Assembly: GCA_021200415.1 (NCBI GenBank)
Contig: JAJQGO010000039.1
Span: 1-44,312, forward strand
DNA from: Ruminococcus sp.
Lineage (GTDB): Bacteria > Bacillota > Clostridia > Oscillospirales > Ruminococcaceae
Reading direction: 5' to 3'
Length of the DNA stretch: 44,312 nucleotides
Shown in pieces: positions 6,869 to 15,191 of the stretch. Both the position numbers and the translations under genes were made by a program. A model generated the notes under the pieces. That model searched no databases and was not told the DNA's origin. It saw only the letters and a program-made list of their open reading frames with translations. Positions within the stretch are counted from its first letter, which is position 1, and the number at the start of each line of letters is the position of its first letter.

Positions 6869-8998
6869 TTATTTTGCTGAGTTGTTCGCCGGACCTTTCT
6901 TTTTCGCCGAAGCTCTCTTTGCGCGAACCTTTTTCATGTTCTCCTGCCTGATTTTCTTTTCGGCAGCCCTCTGATAAGCCTCCTCATAGAAATATTCCTG
7001 AGCGTTCAGCGGCTCTTCGTTCTCGGCCCTCTCAGCATGAACATATGTTCCGTCATTCATCATAATACGTGCCTTGACGTTGTCGGTCATGAGGACGCGG
7101 AACATCTCCCTGATGCGCTTTTTCAGCTTTTCATCGAGAATGGGAGCTGCAACCTCAACACGGTTCATGGTGTTTCTCGTCATGTAGTCGGCGGAGCTTA
7201 TGTAAATCTTCTGCGTTTTCGGCTCTGCTCCGAATATATAGATACGGCTGTGTTCAAGGAATCTTCCCACGATGCTGCGGATTTTCACATTTTCCGTGCA
7301 GCCCTCAACTCCTGCAACAAGGCAGCATATGCCTCTTACCACAAGCTCGATTTTAACTCCCGCCTTTGAAGCCTCCACAAGCTTCATAATAATATCCTTA
7401 TCCGTAAGGGAATTGATTTTTGCCGCAATATAGGCATTTCCGCCGTTTCTCGCAATTTCCGTCTGCTCGTCCATCATGCGCAGAACGGGATCCTTCAGGC
7501 AGAGGGGAGCGACAAGCAGCTTCGTTGTTTCCTGAACGAACGAGCCGTTCCGGAGGCAGTCGAAAACCTTTTCGGCGTCCTCAGCGATTTCCCTGTCGCA
7601 GGTCAGAAGGCTCAGATCCGTGTAGAGCTTCGCCGTTTTCTCGTTGTAGTTTCCCGTGCCTATCTGGGTCAGGTAATCAAAATTTCCGCCCTGTGCCTTT
7701 CTCGTAATCAGCAGCAGCTTCGAATGCGCCTTAAAATTATTCGGCCCGTATATAACCTTGCAGCCTGCCTGCTGGAGAACCTTCGACCAGCCGATATTGT
7801 TGGATTCATCAAAGCGGGCGCGAAGCTCAATCATTACAAGAACCTCCTTGCCGTTTTCGGCAGCCGTGCAAAGAGCATCGATAACTCTGCTGCTTCGTGC
7901 AAGGCGGTACAGGGTTATCTTGATTGAGGTTACTTTTGAATCCGAAGCGCACTCCCGCAAAAGGCGTATGAATGAGGAATCTATGGATTCATAGGGGTAG
8001 CTCAGCAGAACGTCCTTTGCCTTGACCTGTGCGAAAACTGAACGGCTCTCCGAAAGAGATGCGGATTTCTGGGGCGTTCTGGGGACGTAGTTCAGCTCGG
8101 GGTGACCCTCGGGAGCTTCAAATCCAAAGAGGAATGACAGGTCGAGAGGAATCCTTGAAACGAACACACGGTCGTTTTTCAGCTTGAGCTTCTTGCAGAT
8201 GTAGTCCAGCGCCTCACGGCTGAAATCATCGGACATTTCAAGTCGTACGGGAGCAAGCTTCTTGCGCTTTGCCACAAGCTCCTCCATGCGGTCACGGAAA
8301 TCCGAACCGCTGCCCGAAACCATAATATCGGCATTTCTCGTCACACGGAGAATCGTGCGGTCTGTGACCTTGTAGCCCTTGAACAGGAGATGTGCGAAGT
8401 GGAGAACAACCTCCTCCTCCAGAATAAAGCGTCTGCCGCCCTCCCCAAGGGGAATGACACGCTCGCTCTCCTCGTGCTTTATGGGGATTATGCCGATAAC
8501 GACCTCCTTTTGCGACTGTATACGGACAGCTCCGTACAGCTCACCGTTTTTCAAGAACGGGAACGGCAGTGCCCGATTCACAATAATACCCGAAATAAAG
8601 GGCTTTATCTCACGCTTGAAGTACAGCTCGAGGAATGTCAGCTCCTCCTCGGTTGCGGTATCGAAGCTTACGTGCTTGTATCCATATTCCGCAAGACGTT
8701 CAAAATTTCTTCTGTAGGCGTCCTCCGCCATAGGCTGTAAGCGGCGAACCGTAGTAAATACGGCATCCAGCTGCTGCGAGGGCGTCATTTTCGTTTTGGA
8801 GTCCTGCATATTTTTGTTGGTTTTTTCATCGTCGGTGATAGCTCCCACACGAACTCTGAAAAACTCGTCCAGATTGCTCTGATAAATAGACAGAAAGGTA
8901 ATACGTTCAAGGAGGGGAACATTTTCGTCCGCAGCCTCCTCAAGAACTCTTTTGTTGAATTTCAGCCATGAAAGCTCCCGATTCTCGAGATAATCCAT
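6869..8998 (-). CDS. ppk: Polyphosphate kinase 1
   Basis: Ppk1 makes long-chain polyphosphate from the terminal phosphate of ATP. The 709-aa length is typical. The N-terminal domain opens with ENRELSWLKFNKRVLEEA. The autophosphorylated histidine lies in FKAHSKLLLI (about His425), followed by QIGTGNYNEKTAKLYTD, and the second conserved histidine in GRFLEHSRIYIF (about His583). The C-terminus is Lys/Arg/Ala-rich. ATG 8998 is chosen because GGAGG is 10 nt upstream; the in-frame TTG at 9007 sits only 1 nt from that site. The gene has its own promoter, divergent from that of glyS. Confidence 0.96.
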   Translation of the reverse strand: MDYLENRELSWLKFNKRVLEEAADENVPLLERITFLSIYQSNLDEFFRVRVGAITDDEKTNKNMQDSKTKMTPSQQLDAVFTTVRRLQPMAEDAYRRNFERLAEYGYKHVSFDTATEEELTFLELYFKREIKPFISGIIVNRALPFPFLKNGELYGAVRIQSQKEVVIGIIPIKHEESERVIPLGEGGRRFILEEEVVLHFAHLLFKGYKVTDRTILRVTRNADIMVSGSGSDFRDRMEELVAKRKKLAPVRLEMSDDFSREALDYICKKLKLKNDRVFVSRIPLDLSFLFGFEAPEGHPELNYVPRTPQKSASLSESRSVFAQVKAKDVLLSYPYESIDSSFIRLLRECASDSKVTSIKITLYRLARSSRVIDALCTAAENGKEVLVMIELRARFDESNNIGWSKVLQQAGCKVIYGPNNFKAHSKLLLITRKAQGGNFDYLTQIGTGNYNEKTAKLYTDLSLLTCDREIAEDAEKVFDCLRNGSFVQETTKLLVAPLCLKDPVLRMMDEQTEIARNGGNAYIAAKINSLTDKDIIMKLVEASKAGVKIELVVRGICCLVAGVEGCTENVKIRSIVGRFLEHSRIYIFGAEPKTQKIYISSADYMTRNTMNRVEVAAPILDEKLKKRIREMFRVLMTDNVKARIMMNDGTYVHAERAENEEPLNAQEYFYEEAYQRAAEKKIRQENMKKVRAKRASAKKKGPANNSAK

Positions 8999-9038
8999 AA
9001 AACTCAAACCTCCGGAAATATAATATATTCTTATAGTA

Positions 9039-9067
9039 AATATACAACTTTATTCCAAAAATGTCAA
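9039..9067 (-). promoter_or_regulatory. Promoter of ppk
   Basis: Reverse strand: -35 TTGACA (9062-9067), 17-nt spacer, -10 TATATT (9039-9044). Confidence 0.8.
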
Positions 9068-9139
9068 GTAAAATTCATGTAAAATGAAGAGATAAAAGAA
9101 TGAATCGGGAATAAACCCTGAAATACTCCATAATCATAC

Positions 9140-9168
9140 TTGACAAATTACGTATTTTAACGTAAAAT
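9140..9168 (+). promoter_or_regulatory. Promoter of glyS
   Basis: -35 TTGACA (9140-9145), 17-nt spacer, -10 TAAAAT (9163-9168). The leader to the start codon is short, about 35 nt, with no T-box. Confidence 0.8.
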
Positions 9169-9209
9169 ATAGGTACTACACTATTGAATTTGAATCGAGG
9201 TACGTGAAA

Positions 9210-10616
9210 ATGCTTAGCAACAATGAAAAAGTAATGGACAAAATCGTTGACCTGTGTAAATCCAAGGGCTTCGTTTATCCCGGCTCGGAAATTTACGGCG
9301 GTCTTGCAAATACATGGGACTACGGCCCGCTCGGAGTCGAGCTGAAAAACAACATCAAAAAAGCGTGGCTGAAAAAGTTCGTGCAGGAAAACAAGTACAA
9401 CGTGGGTCTTGACAGCGCAATTCTCATGAATCCCCAGACATGGGTTGCTTCGGGGCATATCGGCGGCTTCTCCGATCCGCTCATGGACTGCAAGGAATGC
9501 AAAACACGCCACAGAGCCGATAACCTCATCGAGGACTTCGACGGCACGAATGTTGCGGGCTGGAGCAACGAGCAGATGACATCATACATTAAAGAGCATA
9601 ATATCTGCTGCCCCAACTGCGGCAAGTCAAACTTCACAGACATACGCCAGTTCAACCTGATGTTCAAGACGTTTCAGGGCGTTACGGAGGATACAAAATC
9701 CGAGCTTTATCTCCGTCCCGAAACGGCACAGGGAATCTTCGTGAACTTTGCCAATATTCAGAGAACGACACGCAAAAAGGTGCCTTTCGGCGTTGCACAG
9801 GTAGGAAAATCCTTCAGAAACGAGATAACCCCCGGCAACTTTATCTTCCGTGTGCGTGAATTTGAACAGATGGAGCTTGAATTTTTCTGCAAGCCCGGCA
9901 CGGATCTGGAATGGTTCGCTTACTGGAGAAGCTTCTGTAAGAACTTCCTCCTGAGTCTCGGTCTGAAGGAGGAAAATATTCGTCTGCGCGACCACTCCCC
10001 CGAGGAGCTTTGCTTCTACTCGAAGGCGACAACCGATTTCGAGTACCTGTTCCCATTCGGCTGGGGCGAGCTGTGGGGCGTTGCCGACAGAACGGATTAC
10101 GACCTGACGCAGCACATCAGGACAAGCGGAAAGTCCCTTGAATACTTCGATCCGGAAACAAACGAGAAATACGTTCCCTACGTTATCGAGCCGTCACTTG
10201 GCGTTGAGCGTCTGTTCCTGTCAATCGTCACGGAGGCGTATGACGAGGAGGAGCTTGTTTCCGTTGACAAGAACGGCAAGGAGAAGAGGGAAATCCGAAC
10301 TGTTATGCACTTCCATCCTGCCCTTGCCCCCTACAAGGCAGCTGTTCTGCCCCTCGTGAAGAAGCTGACTCCCAAGGCGGAGGAGGTCTACGAGATGCTG
10401 TCGGAGAAATTCATGGTTGACTTCGACGAAACGGGAACAATCGGCAAGAGATACCGCCGTCAGGACGAAATCGGAACGCCCTTCTGCATTACATACGACT
10501 TTGATACGCTCGAGAAGGACAACTGCGTGACAGTCCGTGACCGTGACACCATGCAGCAGGAGCGTGTCAGCATTGACAACCTTGTGGATTATCTCGAGGA
10601 GAAAATCAGATTCTGA
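9210..10616 (+). CDS. glyS: Glycyl-tRNA synthetase (class II, homodimer type)
   Basis: It charges tRNA-Gly; a tRNA-Gly gene lies at the left edge of the window. The 468-aa protein is the single-subunit alpha2 type. It has the N-terminal [20 protein letters not shown], a Cys4 metal-site candidate (Cys94, Cys97, Cys134, Cys137), the class II motif 2 region [12 protein letters not shown] and [21 protein letters not shown], and the motif 3-like [13 protein letters not shown]-terminal anticodon-binding domain follows. ATG 9210 is preferred, with GAGG 9 nt upstream; a GTG at 9204 is too close to that site. A stem-loop terminator ends it. Confidence 0.96.
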   Translation: MLSNNEKVMDKIVDLCKSKGFVYPGSEIYGGLANTWDYGPLGVELKNNIKKAWLKKFVQENKYNVGLDSAILMNPQTWVASGHIGGFSDPLMDCKECKTRHRADNLIEDFDGTNVAGWSNEQMTSYIKEHNICCPNCGKSNFTDIRQFNLMFKTFQGVTEDTKSELYLRPETAQGIFVNFANIQRTTRKKVPFGVAQVGKSFRNEITPGNFIFRVREFEQMELEFFCKPGTDLEWFAYWRSFCKNFLLSLGLKEENIRLRDHSPEELCFYSKATTDFEYLFPFGWGELWGVADRTDYDLTQHIRTSGKSLEYFDPETNEKYVPYVIEPSLGVERLFLSIVTEAYDEEELVSVDKNGKEKREIRTVMHFHPALAPYKAAVLPLVKKLTPKAEEVYEMLSEKFMVDFDETGTIGKRYRRQDEIGTPFCITYDFDTLEKDNCVTVRDRDTMQQERVSIDNLVDYLEEKIRF

Positions 10617-10654
10617 TAAATCCGGAATCTGAATCCCGAATATATGAGAATTTC

Positions 10655-10680
10655 GAGCCGCTTCGTGCGGCTCTTTCTTA
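10655..10680 (+). terminator. Terminator of glyS
   Basis: Arms GAGCCGC (10655-10661) and GCGGCTC (10667-10673) around TTCGT, followed by TTTCTTA. Confidence 0.85.
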
Positions 10681-10775
10681 TGAAATTGATTCGGCAAAAT
10701 GCACTAAAAATTTGAGTGAAGTTATACGTGATTCACAAATATTTGTAAGGGAGGGGTGAAAATTCCTTTTTTCCG

Positions 10776-10804
10776 TTGACAATCGGTTTAAAATATGGTA
10801 ATTT
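10776..10804 (+). promoter_or_regulatory. Promoter of the GH5 cellulase
   Basis: -35 TTGACA (10776-10781), 17-nt spacer, -10 TAATTT (10799-10804, imperfect). Confidence 0.6.
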
Positions 10805-10837
10805 AAAATTAGTTTTAATAAAGGAGTTTGATAAACA

Positions 10838-12707
10838 ATGAAGATTTTCAACAAGGCATTATCCGCATTTACAGCTGCGGTTATGTGCGGTTCAATGTGC
10901 ATTGGCTCTGTAGGCAGTATAGGCACTGCCACTGCTGCTGATACCGACATGACTGCTATCGAGCTTGTTGACGCTATGGGTCTTGGCTGGAACCTCGGCA
11001 ACACTTTTGATTGCTGGAACGTCAACGGCGCTGTTGAAACGGGTTGGGGCAACATCAAAACAACCCAGGCAATGATCGATACTATCCACGACTACGGCTT
11101 TGACAGTGTGCGTAATTCCTATCACATGGTATGAGCATACGGATTCGTCAACATATGACATTGACGACGACTATCTGGCACGTATCAAAGAGGTTATCGA
11201 CTATTGCTACAACAATGATATGTACGTCATCATCAATATGCACTGGGATTGGGTCGATCCGTCAAATAACGCGAATCTCTGGCTCAATAACGGTCTTGAT
11301 GCTGAGGAACAGTTCATCACAATGTGGACTGAAATCGCTACATATTTCGCAGAATACGACAACCACCTCGTTTTCGAGGACATGAACGAGGTCTGGTGGG
11401 AGTCAAGCTCTTACACGTCAACTGATTACACAATCCTCAACACGCTGAATCAGGATTTCGTTGACACGGTAAGAGGTCTGGGCGGCAACAACTCAGACAG
11501 ACTTCTCCTCCTCGCAGGTGCTAACGCAGACCTCTCAATGACCTGCAGCTCAAGCTATGTTCTTCCTGACGACGACATGATTGCCGTTGACATCCACTAC
11601 TACACACCCGCTACCTTCTGCGTAATGACACAGAATGAGAACTGGAGCGGCACTCTCCCGACTACAACATGGGGCACGAACTCCGACCTAAGCGACCTTG
11701 CAAACAGCTTCGCTAAGCTGAAGCAGAACTTCGTTGACAATGGCGTTCCGGTAATTATCGGCGAGTACGGCGTTCTCACAAACGATGTCAAGGAGGAGGA
11801 GTCCATTGAGGCATTCCTCGAGGCTGTCGCAGGTACGGCTCTCGAAACAGAAGGCTTTGCTTCATTCCTTTGGGACGGCAGCGATGCGGCTGATATGGAG
11901 TATTTCAGCAGAAAGACTCTCCAGTTCCACAACGAGGACATCGGTCAGATTTACATCGACCTTGCCGACAGCGGCTATGTTCCGCCCACAATCGACTGGG
12001 TTGAGGTTGAAATCGATGAGAACGGCAAGTTCCAGATCGGCAACGCAACAATGTTCAAGCTTGAATTCAGCTGCGACGTTGCTGATGAGCTGCACCTTAT
12101 CGGCTCGGGAGGCTACGTCAGCTACTGGGATTCTCTTTCGGAATCGAACGTCCAGAACGCTATAAGTATAAGCGTCACATCTGACGATACGGGAGAAATC
12201 GTGTGCAGCGAGGTTGACGATGACTTCAACGTCATCCAGTACGGCTACATCAACGTACCTGAAAATGTTTCGCCCGCAAATGTTTACGCGCAGATTTACT
12301 GGGCTGGCTACAACACCTTCGAGGAAGACGGCACCTACGTTGACTGGACAAATCTTGATTCTGAGGACTTCCCTGTTCTTGTAAAGGCTTACATCCCCGG
12401 CGTTGTTGAGGATGAGGACGACGATCAGGATACCACAGATGATACATCAGATACAACGGACGACACCTCAGACACAGTTGAGGCAGTTCTCTGGGGCGAC
12501 GCAAACGACGACGGCTCAGTTGACATCAGCGACTCCGTTGCAATCCTCAGCTACGTTAGCAACACGTCAAAGTATCCTCTGACAGCGCAGGGTCTTGCAA
12601 ACGCTGACGTTAATTCGAACGGCGACGGACTCAGCAACTCGGATTCACTGGCAGTGCAGAGATATTTATCGGGAACTATTTCTACGCTTCCTGAATCATA
12701 CAATTGA
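10838..12707 (+). pseudogene. Secreted GH5 endoglucanase with dockerin, frameshifted by one base
   Basis: Read across the shift this is a 622-aa cellulosomal enzyme. It has a signal peptide (about 1-34, ending near TATAADTD) and a GH5 catalytic domain resembling subfamily 4 (about 40-375). The acid/base Glu is in VFEDMNE (about E184) and the nucleophile in VIIGEYG (about E309). A beta-rich module of unknown type follows (about 385-520, possibly carbohydrate binding). An Asp/Thr linker precedes a type I dockerin (about 553-622) with calcium loops DANDDGSVDISD and DVNSNGDGLSNSD. The frame breaks after DSVR: the DNA reads CGT-A-ATT-CCT, with one extra A at 11114 or 11115. Without it the text is the usual DSVRIPITW. 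In frame 0 the product stops after 98 residues. AAGGAG precedes the ATG by 11 nt. The cause may be a real mutation or a sequencing error. Confidence 0.9.
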
Positions 12708-12725
12708 TTGAATAATCAAACAAAA

Positions 12726-12753
12726 GCGGCAGGGTAAAACCTGCCGCTTTTTT
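12726..12753 (+). terminator. Terminator of the cellulase gene
   Basis: Perfect 8-bp arms GCGGCAGG (12726-12733) and CCTGCCGC (12740-12747), followed by six T. Confidence 0.95.
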
Positions 12754-12756
12754 GTA

Positions 12757-12783
12757 ACCCGAAGCAGCCGAGTTTCATATAAT
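12757..12783 (+). promoter_or_regulatory. Possible sporulation-sigma promoter of dpaAB
   Basis: AC at 12757-12758 is followed by 17 nt and CATATAAT (12776-12783). This resembles the mother-cell sigma-K (or sigma-E) pattern known for spoVF in Bacillus. The match is short and the call is tentative. Confidence 0.3.
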
Positions 12784-12834
12784 GTAAAGGTGATAGACGA
12801 AAATGCCAATTCATTTCCGAATGGAGAATATTAT

Positions 12835-13686
12835 ATGAAACAAAAGATACTTATTGCAGGAGGCGATATGCGTCAAATTTATTGCGCAAAACGTCTTTCC
12901 GAGAAATATGACACGTCAGTCGCAGGCTTCAGTGAGGATTGCCTCGGAGGTCTGAAAAGTGCCGATTTACAGGGCTTTCCCGAGCTTGACGCAGTTGTTC
13001 TGCCCGTGCTGCCCCTCGATGGGGAGGGCAATCTCAACACGCCCTGTTCGGGGAAGAAAATTCAAATCCCCACGCTTGTTCGGCTTCTCAAACCGAACGG
13101 AATCGTCCTTGCGGGCAGGCCCGACAGCCGACTTGCCGACCTGTGCGACAGGGAAATCATCGACTATATGGCTCGTGAGGAGCTGAATCTGCTCAACGCC
13201 ATTCCCACGGCGGAGGGGGCAGTTCAGATTGCGCTGGAGGAGCTGCCCGTGACCCTCAGCGGACTTCCCGTTCTTGTGGTGGGCTGCGGACGAATCGGCA
13301 CGGCTCTCGTGGGAATCCTCCGCGGCTTCGGGGCTGATGTAACCGTGGCTGTCCGAAGCAGTCGGAGTGCAGCAAAAGCACGTATTTTCGGGGCAAAGTC
13401 CTGCCCGACGGACGCCATGCAAACGGACTTCGGGCTGGTATTCAACACAGCTCCCGCCATGATTTTCGGGGAGGATCTGCTGAAAAAATTCCACAGGGAC
13501 ACCCTCTTCATCGACCTTGCCTCCAAGCCGGGCGGAATCGACCCCGAAGCCGCCGCAAACCACGGTATAAAGGCAATCTGGGCGTTGGGACTCCCCGGGA
13601 AAACAGCCCCTGTCACGGCCGGCGAGATAATTGCGGACACCGTCAGCGGCATTCTGGAGGAGAGAGGCGGTGAGGCTGATGGATAA
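12835..13686 (+). CDS. dpaA: Dipicolinate synthase subunit A (SpoVFA)
   Basis: With DpaB it oxidises dihydrodipicolinate to dipicolinic acid, the calcium chelator that fills the spore core; it acts in the mother cell. The 283-aa protein has a dipicolinate-synthase N-terminal domain opening MKQKILIAGGDMRQIYCA. A Rossmann NAD(P)-binding half follows with VVGCGRIGTALVGIL near 150-165 and ends with the conserved IWALGLPGKTAP. ATG 12835 has GGAGA 7 nt upstream; the longer frame from 12790 lacks a good site. It overlaps dpaB by 8 nt. Confidence 0.93.
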   Translation: MKQKILIAGGDMRQIYCAKRLSEKYDTSVAGFSEDCLGGLKSADLQGFPELDAVVLPVLPLDGEGNLNTPCSGKKIQIPTLVRLLKPNGIVLAGRPDSRLADLCDREIIDYMAREELNLLNAIPTAEGAVQIALEELPVTLSGLPVLVVGCGRIGTALVGILRGFGADVTVAVRSSRSAAKARIFGAKSCPTDAMQTDFGLVFNTAPAMIFGEDLLKKFHRDTLFIDLASKPGGIDPEAAANHGIKAIWALGLPGKTAPVTAGEIIADTVSGILEERGGEADG

Positions 13687-14272
13687 GAATTTTAACGGAC
13701 TTCGTATCGGCTACGCCCTGACAGGTTCATTTTGCACCTTTGAAAAGTCATTTGAACAAGCAAAAATCCTGCGTGAAATGGGTGCGGAGCTGCTGCCAAT
13801 CATGTCGGAGAACGCGTCGGGGATTTCCACACGCTTCGGGACTGCCGAGGGGAACGTGAAACGGCTCGGGGAAATCTGCGGAAAGCCCGTAATAAGGGCG
13901 ATTGCGGACGCCGAACCAATCGGGCCAAAATCCCTGACGGACATCATGGTGGTTGCTCCCTGCACCTCCAACACGGCGGCGAAGCTTGCCATGAGCATAA
14001 CGGATACGGCGGTCACGATGGCTGTGAAGTCCCACCTGCGAAGCGGAAAGCCCGTAGTTCTGGCGATTGCGTCCAACGATTCGCTGCTCGGATCGGCGAA
14101 AAACATCGGCGAGCTTTTCAACCGCAAGAATTATTTTTTCGTGCCGATGCTTCAGGACGACTGCGTGAAGAAGCCTGCGTCCCTGATTGCGGAGTTCCGT
14201 ATGCTGCCCGATGCGGTAGATGCCGCGCTTCGGGGAGTTCAGCTGCGCCCGATAATTTATCATCACGAATAA
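13679..14272 (+). CDS. dpaB: Dipicolinate synthase subunit B (SpoVFB)
   Basis: A flavoprotein-type partner of DpaA, 197 aa (Bacillus subunit about 200). Visible features are RIGYALTGSFCTFEKSF at the start, the phosphate loop region VVAPCTSNTAAKLAMSITDT, and a C-terminal NYFFVPMLQDDCVKKPASL. The ATG at 13679 overlaps the dpaA stop. A GTG at 13670 has GGAGG nine nt upstream and would add three residues, so either start is possible. No T-run terminator follows; the next structure is the hairpin at 14281. Confidence 0.92.
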   Translation: MDKNFNGLRIGYALTGSFCTFEKSFEQAKILREMGAELLPIMSENASGISTRFGTAEGNVKRLGEICGKPVIRAIADAEPIGPKSLTDIMVVAPCTSNTAAKLAMSITDTAVTMAVKSHLRSGKPVVLAIASNDSLLGSAKNIGELFNRKNYFFVPMLQDDCVKKPASLIAEFRMLPDAVDAALRGVQLRPIIYHHE

Positions 14273-14280
14273 AGCAGAAA

Positions 14281-14306
14281 GAGCATGATGCAAAAGCACC
14301 ATGCTC
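14281..14306 (+). repeat. Hairpin 0 downstream of dpaB
   Basis: Arms GAGCATG and CATGCTC, an A.C mismatch, then TGC/GCA closing an AAAA loop. The plan (7 pairs, mismatch, 3 pairs, small loop) is the same as the hairpins of the array that starts about 300 bp further on. No T-run follows, so it is a poor terminator. Confidence 0.7.
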
Positions 14307-14421
14307 AAACTGTTGTACCCATATAAAAAAGGAGCTTATCAGCGAATTGGAGAACGCGATAAAAAAAATATGGTTACAAGTATATATATAATTTTTTCTA
14401 CCATAAATAAGGAGGAAAAAG

Positions 14422-14436
14422 ATGTATAAAGCCTGA
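14422..14436 (+). other. Micro-ORF (Met-Tyr-Lys-Ala) with a strong ribosome site
   Basis: AAGGAGG (14409-14415) lies 6 nt before ATG-TAT-AAA-GCC-TGA. It is the best Shine-Dalgarno sequence in this gene-poor stretch. Beyond the TGA the same frame stays open for 20 more codons to TAA at 14497. It could be a regulatory leader or the remains of a longer peptide gene. Nothing shows it is used. Confidence 0.3.
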
Positions 14437-14531
14437 TTATTGGCAGTTCAAAAAACAATCTCCATTGGAAAATCTCCTTTACTTAGAAAGTCGTGTTAAC
14501 AATTTCCATTGGAATGACCCCTTTCCTTTTG

Positions 14532-14581
14532 ATGATTAAATCATACCCCCGATATGTGTTGGAATTATGATTATTTGGTGA
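14532..14581 (+). pseudogene. Unit 0: decayed mini-ORF
   Basis: The end reads Cys-Val-Gly-Ile-Met-Ile-Ile-Trp-stop, aligned with the ends of units 1-4 and followed by the same GTGAA/GTGAAA/CCATATAAAA sequence. A possible ATG at 14532 is out of frame with it and has no ribosome site. Confidence 0.4.
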
Positions 14582-14625
14582 ATTTTTAGTGAAAATCCAT
14601 ATAAAATACCCATATAAAGGGGTGT

Positions 14626-14651
14626 GGGCGTGACGTCTGAACGTCACGCCC
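14626..14651 (+). repeat. Hairpin 1 of the array
   Basis: Perfect 11-bp arms GGGCGTGACGT (14626-14636) and ACGTCACGCCC (14641-14651) with a CTGA loop, 12 nt before the unit 1 ATG. Confidence 0.85.
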
Positions 14652-14663
14652 AAAGGGGGTTTA

Positions 14664-14739
14664 ATGAAAAAATCGAAAAAAATCAATCAATAGGTATATT
14701 TTAATCTTCTCGTGTGTTAGATTTATGATAAATACGTGA
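14664..14739 (+). pseudogene. Unit 1: mini-ORF off by one base
   Basis: AAAGGGGG then ATG-AAA-AAA-TCG-AAA-AAA. As sequenced it stops after nine residues (TAG, 14691-14693). Removing one A from the seven-A run after TCG gives a 24-residue hydrophobic peptide that ends CVRFMINT at the TGA 14737-14739, matching the other units. Confidence 0.4.
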
Positions 14740-14782
14740 AAATTTTGTGAAATTCCTCACGGTTTCCCATAAAATGAAAGTG

Positions 14783-14810
14783 GGGCATAATGCACGAATG
14801 CACTATGCCC
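14783..14810 (+). repeat. Hairpin 2 of the array
   Basis: Arms GGGCATA and TATGCCC, an A.C mismatch, then TGC/GCA around ACGAAT. The stem sequence differs from hairpin 1 but the plan is kept. It lies 10 nt before the unit 2 ATG. Confidence 0.8.
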
Positions 14811-14820
14811 AAGGGATAAC

Positions 14821-14880
14821 ATGAAAAAAGCAATATATATTGTATACGTCTTATGTGTCAGAATTGCGATAGCTTCGTGA
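14821..14880 (+). CDS. Unit 2: intact 19-residue hydrophobic peptide
   Basis: The product is MKKAIYIVYVLCVRIAIAS, preceded by AAGGGA 4 nt upstream of ATG. It has a two-lysine start, a hydrophobic run and the array's shared ending Cys-Val-(Arg/Lys/Gly)-x-x-Ile-x-x. The size and make-up resemble precursors of short hydrophobic pheromones (the Rgg/SHP type) and also Ibs-like type I toxins. No regulator, exporter or antitoxin RNA is recognisable beside it. The supporting evidence is the coding-like conservation between units; expression is unknown. Confidence 0.5.
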   Translation: MKKAIYIVYVLCVRIAIAS

Positions 14881-14912
14881 AATCCGTGTGAAACCTTCCA
14901 TAAATAGAACAA

Positions 14913-14940
14913 GGACGTGACACACGAATGTATCACGTCC
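14913..14940 (+). repeat. Hairpin 3 of the array
   Basis: Arms GGACGTGA and TCACGTCC, a C.A mismatch, then ACA/TGT closing CGAA. It lies 24 nt before the unit 3 ATG. Confidence 0.82.
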
Positions 14941-14964
14941 AAGAAAAAATAAAAGGGAAGTAAA

Positions 14965-15035
14965 ATGAAAAACTCAAAAAAAATTCAATTATTATAATAC
15001 ACACTGTTTGTGTTAAAGCAGTGATAGTCTCGTGA
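14965..15035 (+). pseudogene. Unit 3: mini-ORF off by one base in an A-run
   Basis: AGGGAAG then ATG-AAA-AAC-TCA. With the eight-A run as sequenced the frame stops after ten residues (TAA). One more A would give a 23-residue peptide ending CVKAVIVS at the TGA 15033-15035, the same length as unit 4. The break lies in the homopolymer, so slippage, mutation or a read error are all possible. Confidence 0.4.
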
Positions 15036-15067
15036 AATCCGTGTGAAACCTTCCATAAACAAAACAA

Positions 15068-15095
15068 GGACGTGACACACGAATGCATCACGTCC
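15068..15095 (+). repeat. Hairpin 4 of the array
   Basis: Same as hairpin 3 except TGC replaces TGT on the 3' side, which loses one pair next to the CGAA loop. Confidence 0.82.
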
Positions 15096-15119
15096 AAGAA
15101 AAAATAAAAGGGAAGTAAA

Positions 15120-15191
15120 ATGAAAAACTCAAAAAAATTTTCATTTATTATAATACACGCTGTTTGTGTTAAAATAGTGATAATTTTGTGA
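15120..15191 (+). CDS. Unit 4: intact 23-residue hydrophobic peptide
   Basis: AAGGGAAG lies 4 nt before ATG. The product begins MKNSKKFSF, has a run of Ile residues and ends CVKIVIIL. The seven-A run after TC keeps the frame open here, unlike unit 3. As for unit 2, a secreted or membrane-inserted peptide is plausible but not shown. A second possibility is that only the RNA matters and the reading frame is incidental. Confidence 0.48.
   Translation: MKNSKKFSFIIIHAVCVKIVIIL

Noticed and set aside
11100..11135. Programmed frameshift in the GH5 cellulase
   Set aside because: There is no slippery heptamer, stimulatory stem or internal ribosome site at CGT-A-ATT. Dockerin cellulases are not known to use recoding. 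A simple one-base insertion explains it.
14281..14306. Terminator of dpaB
   Set aside because: There is no T-run after the stem; its architecture instead matches the array hairpins.
14434..14436. TGA read as selenocysteine in the micro-ORF
   Set aside because: No SECIS-like hairpin immediately follows and no selenoprotein genes are in the window.
14757..14942. Minus-strand 61-codon frame across the mini-ORF array (also 14483-14686)
   Set aside because: Starts lack ribosome sites, and the frame is not kept between units, whereas the plus-strand ends are conserved.
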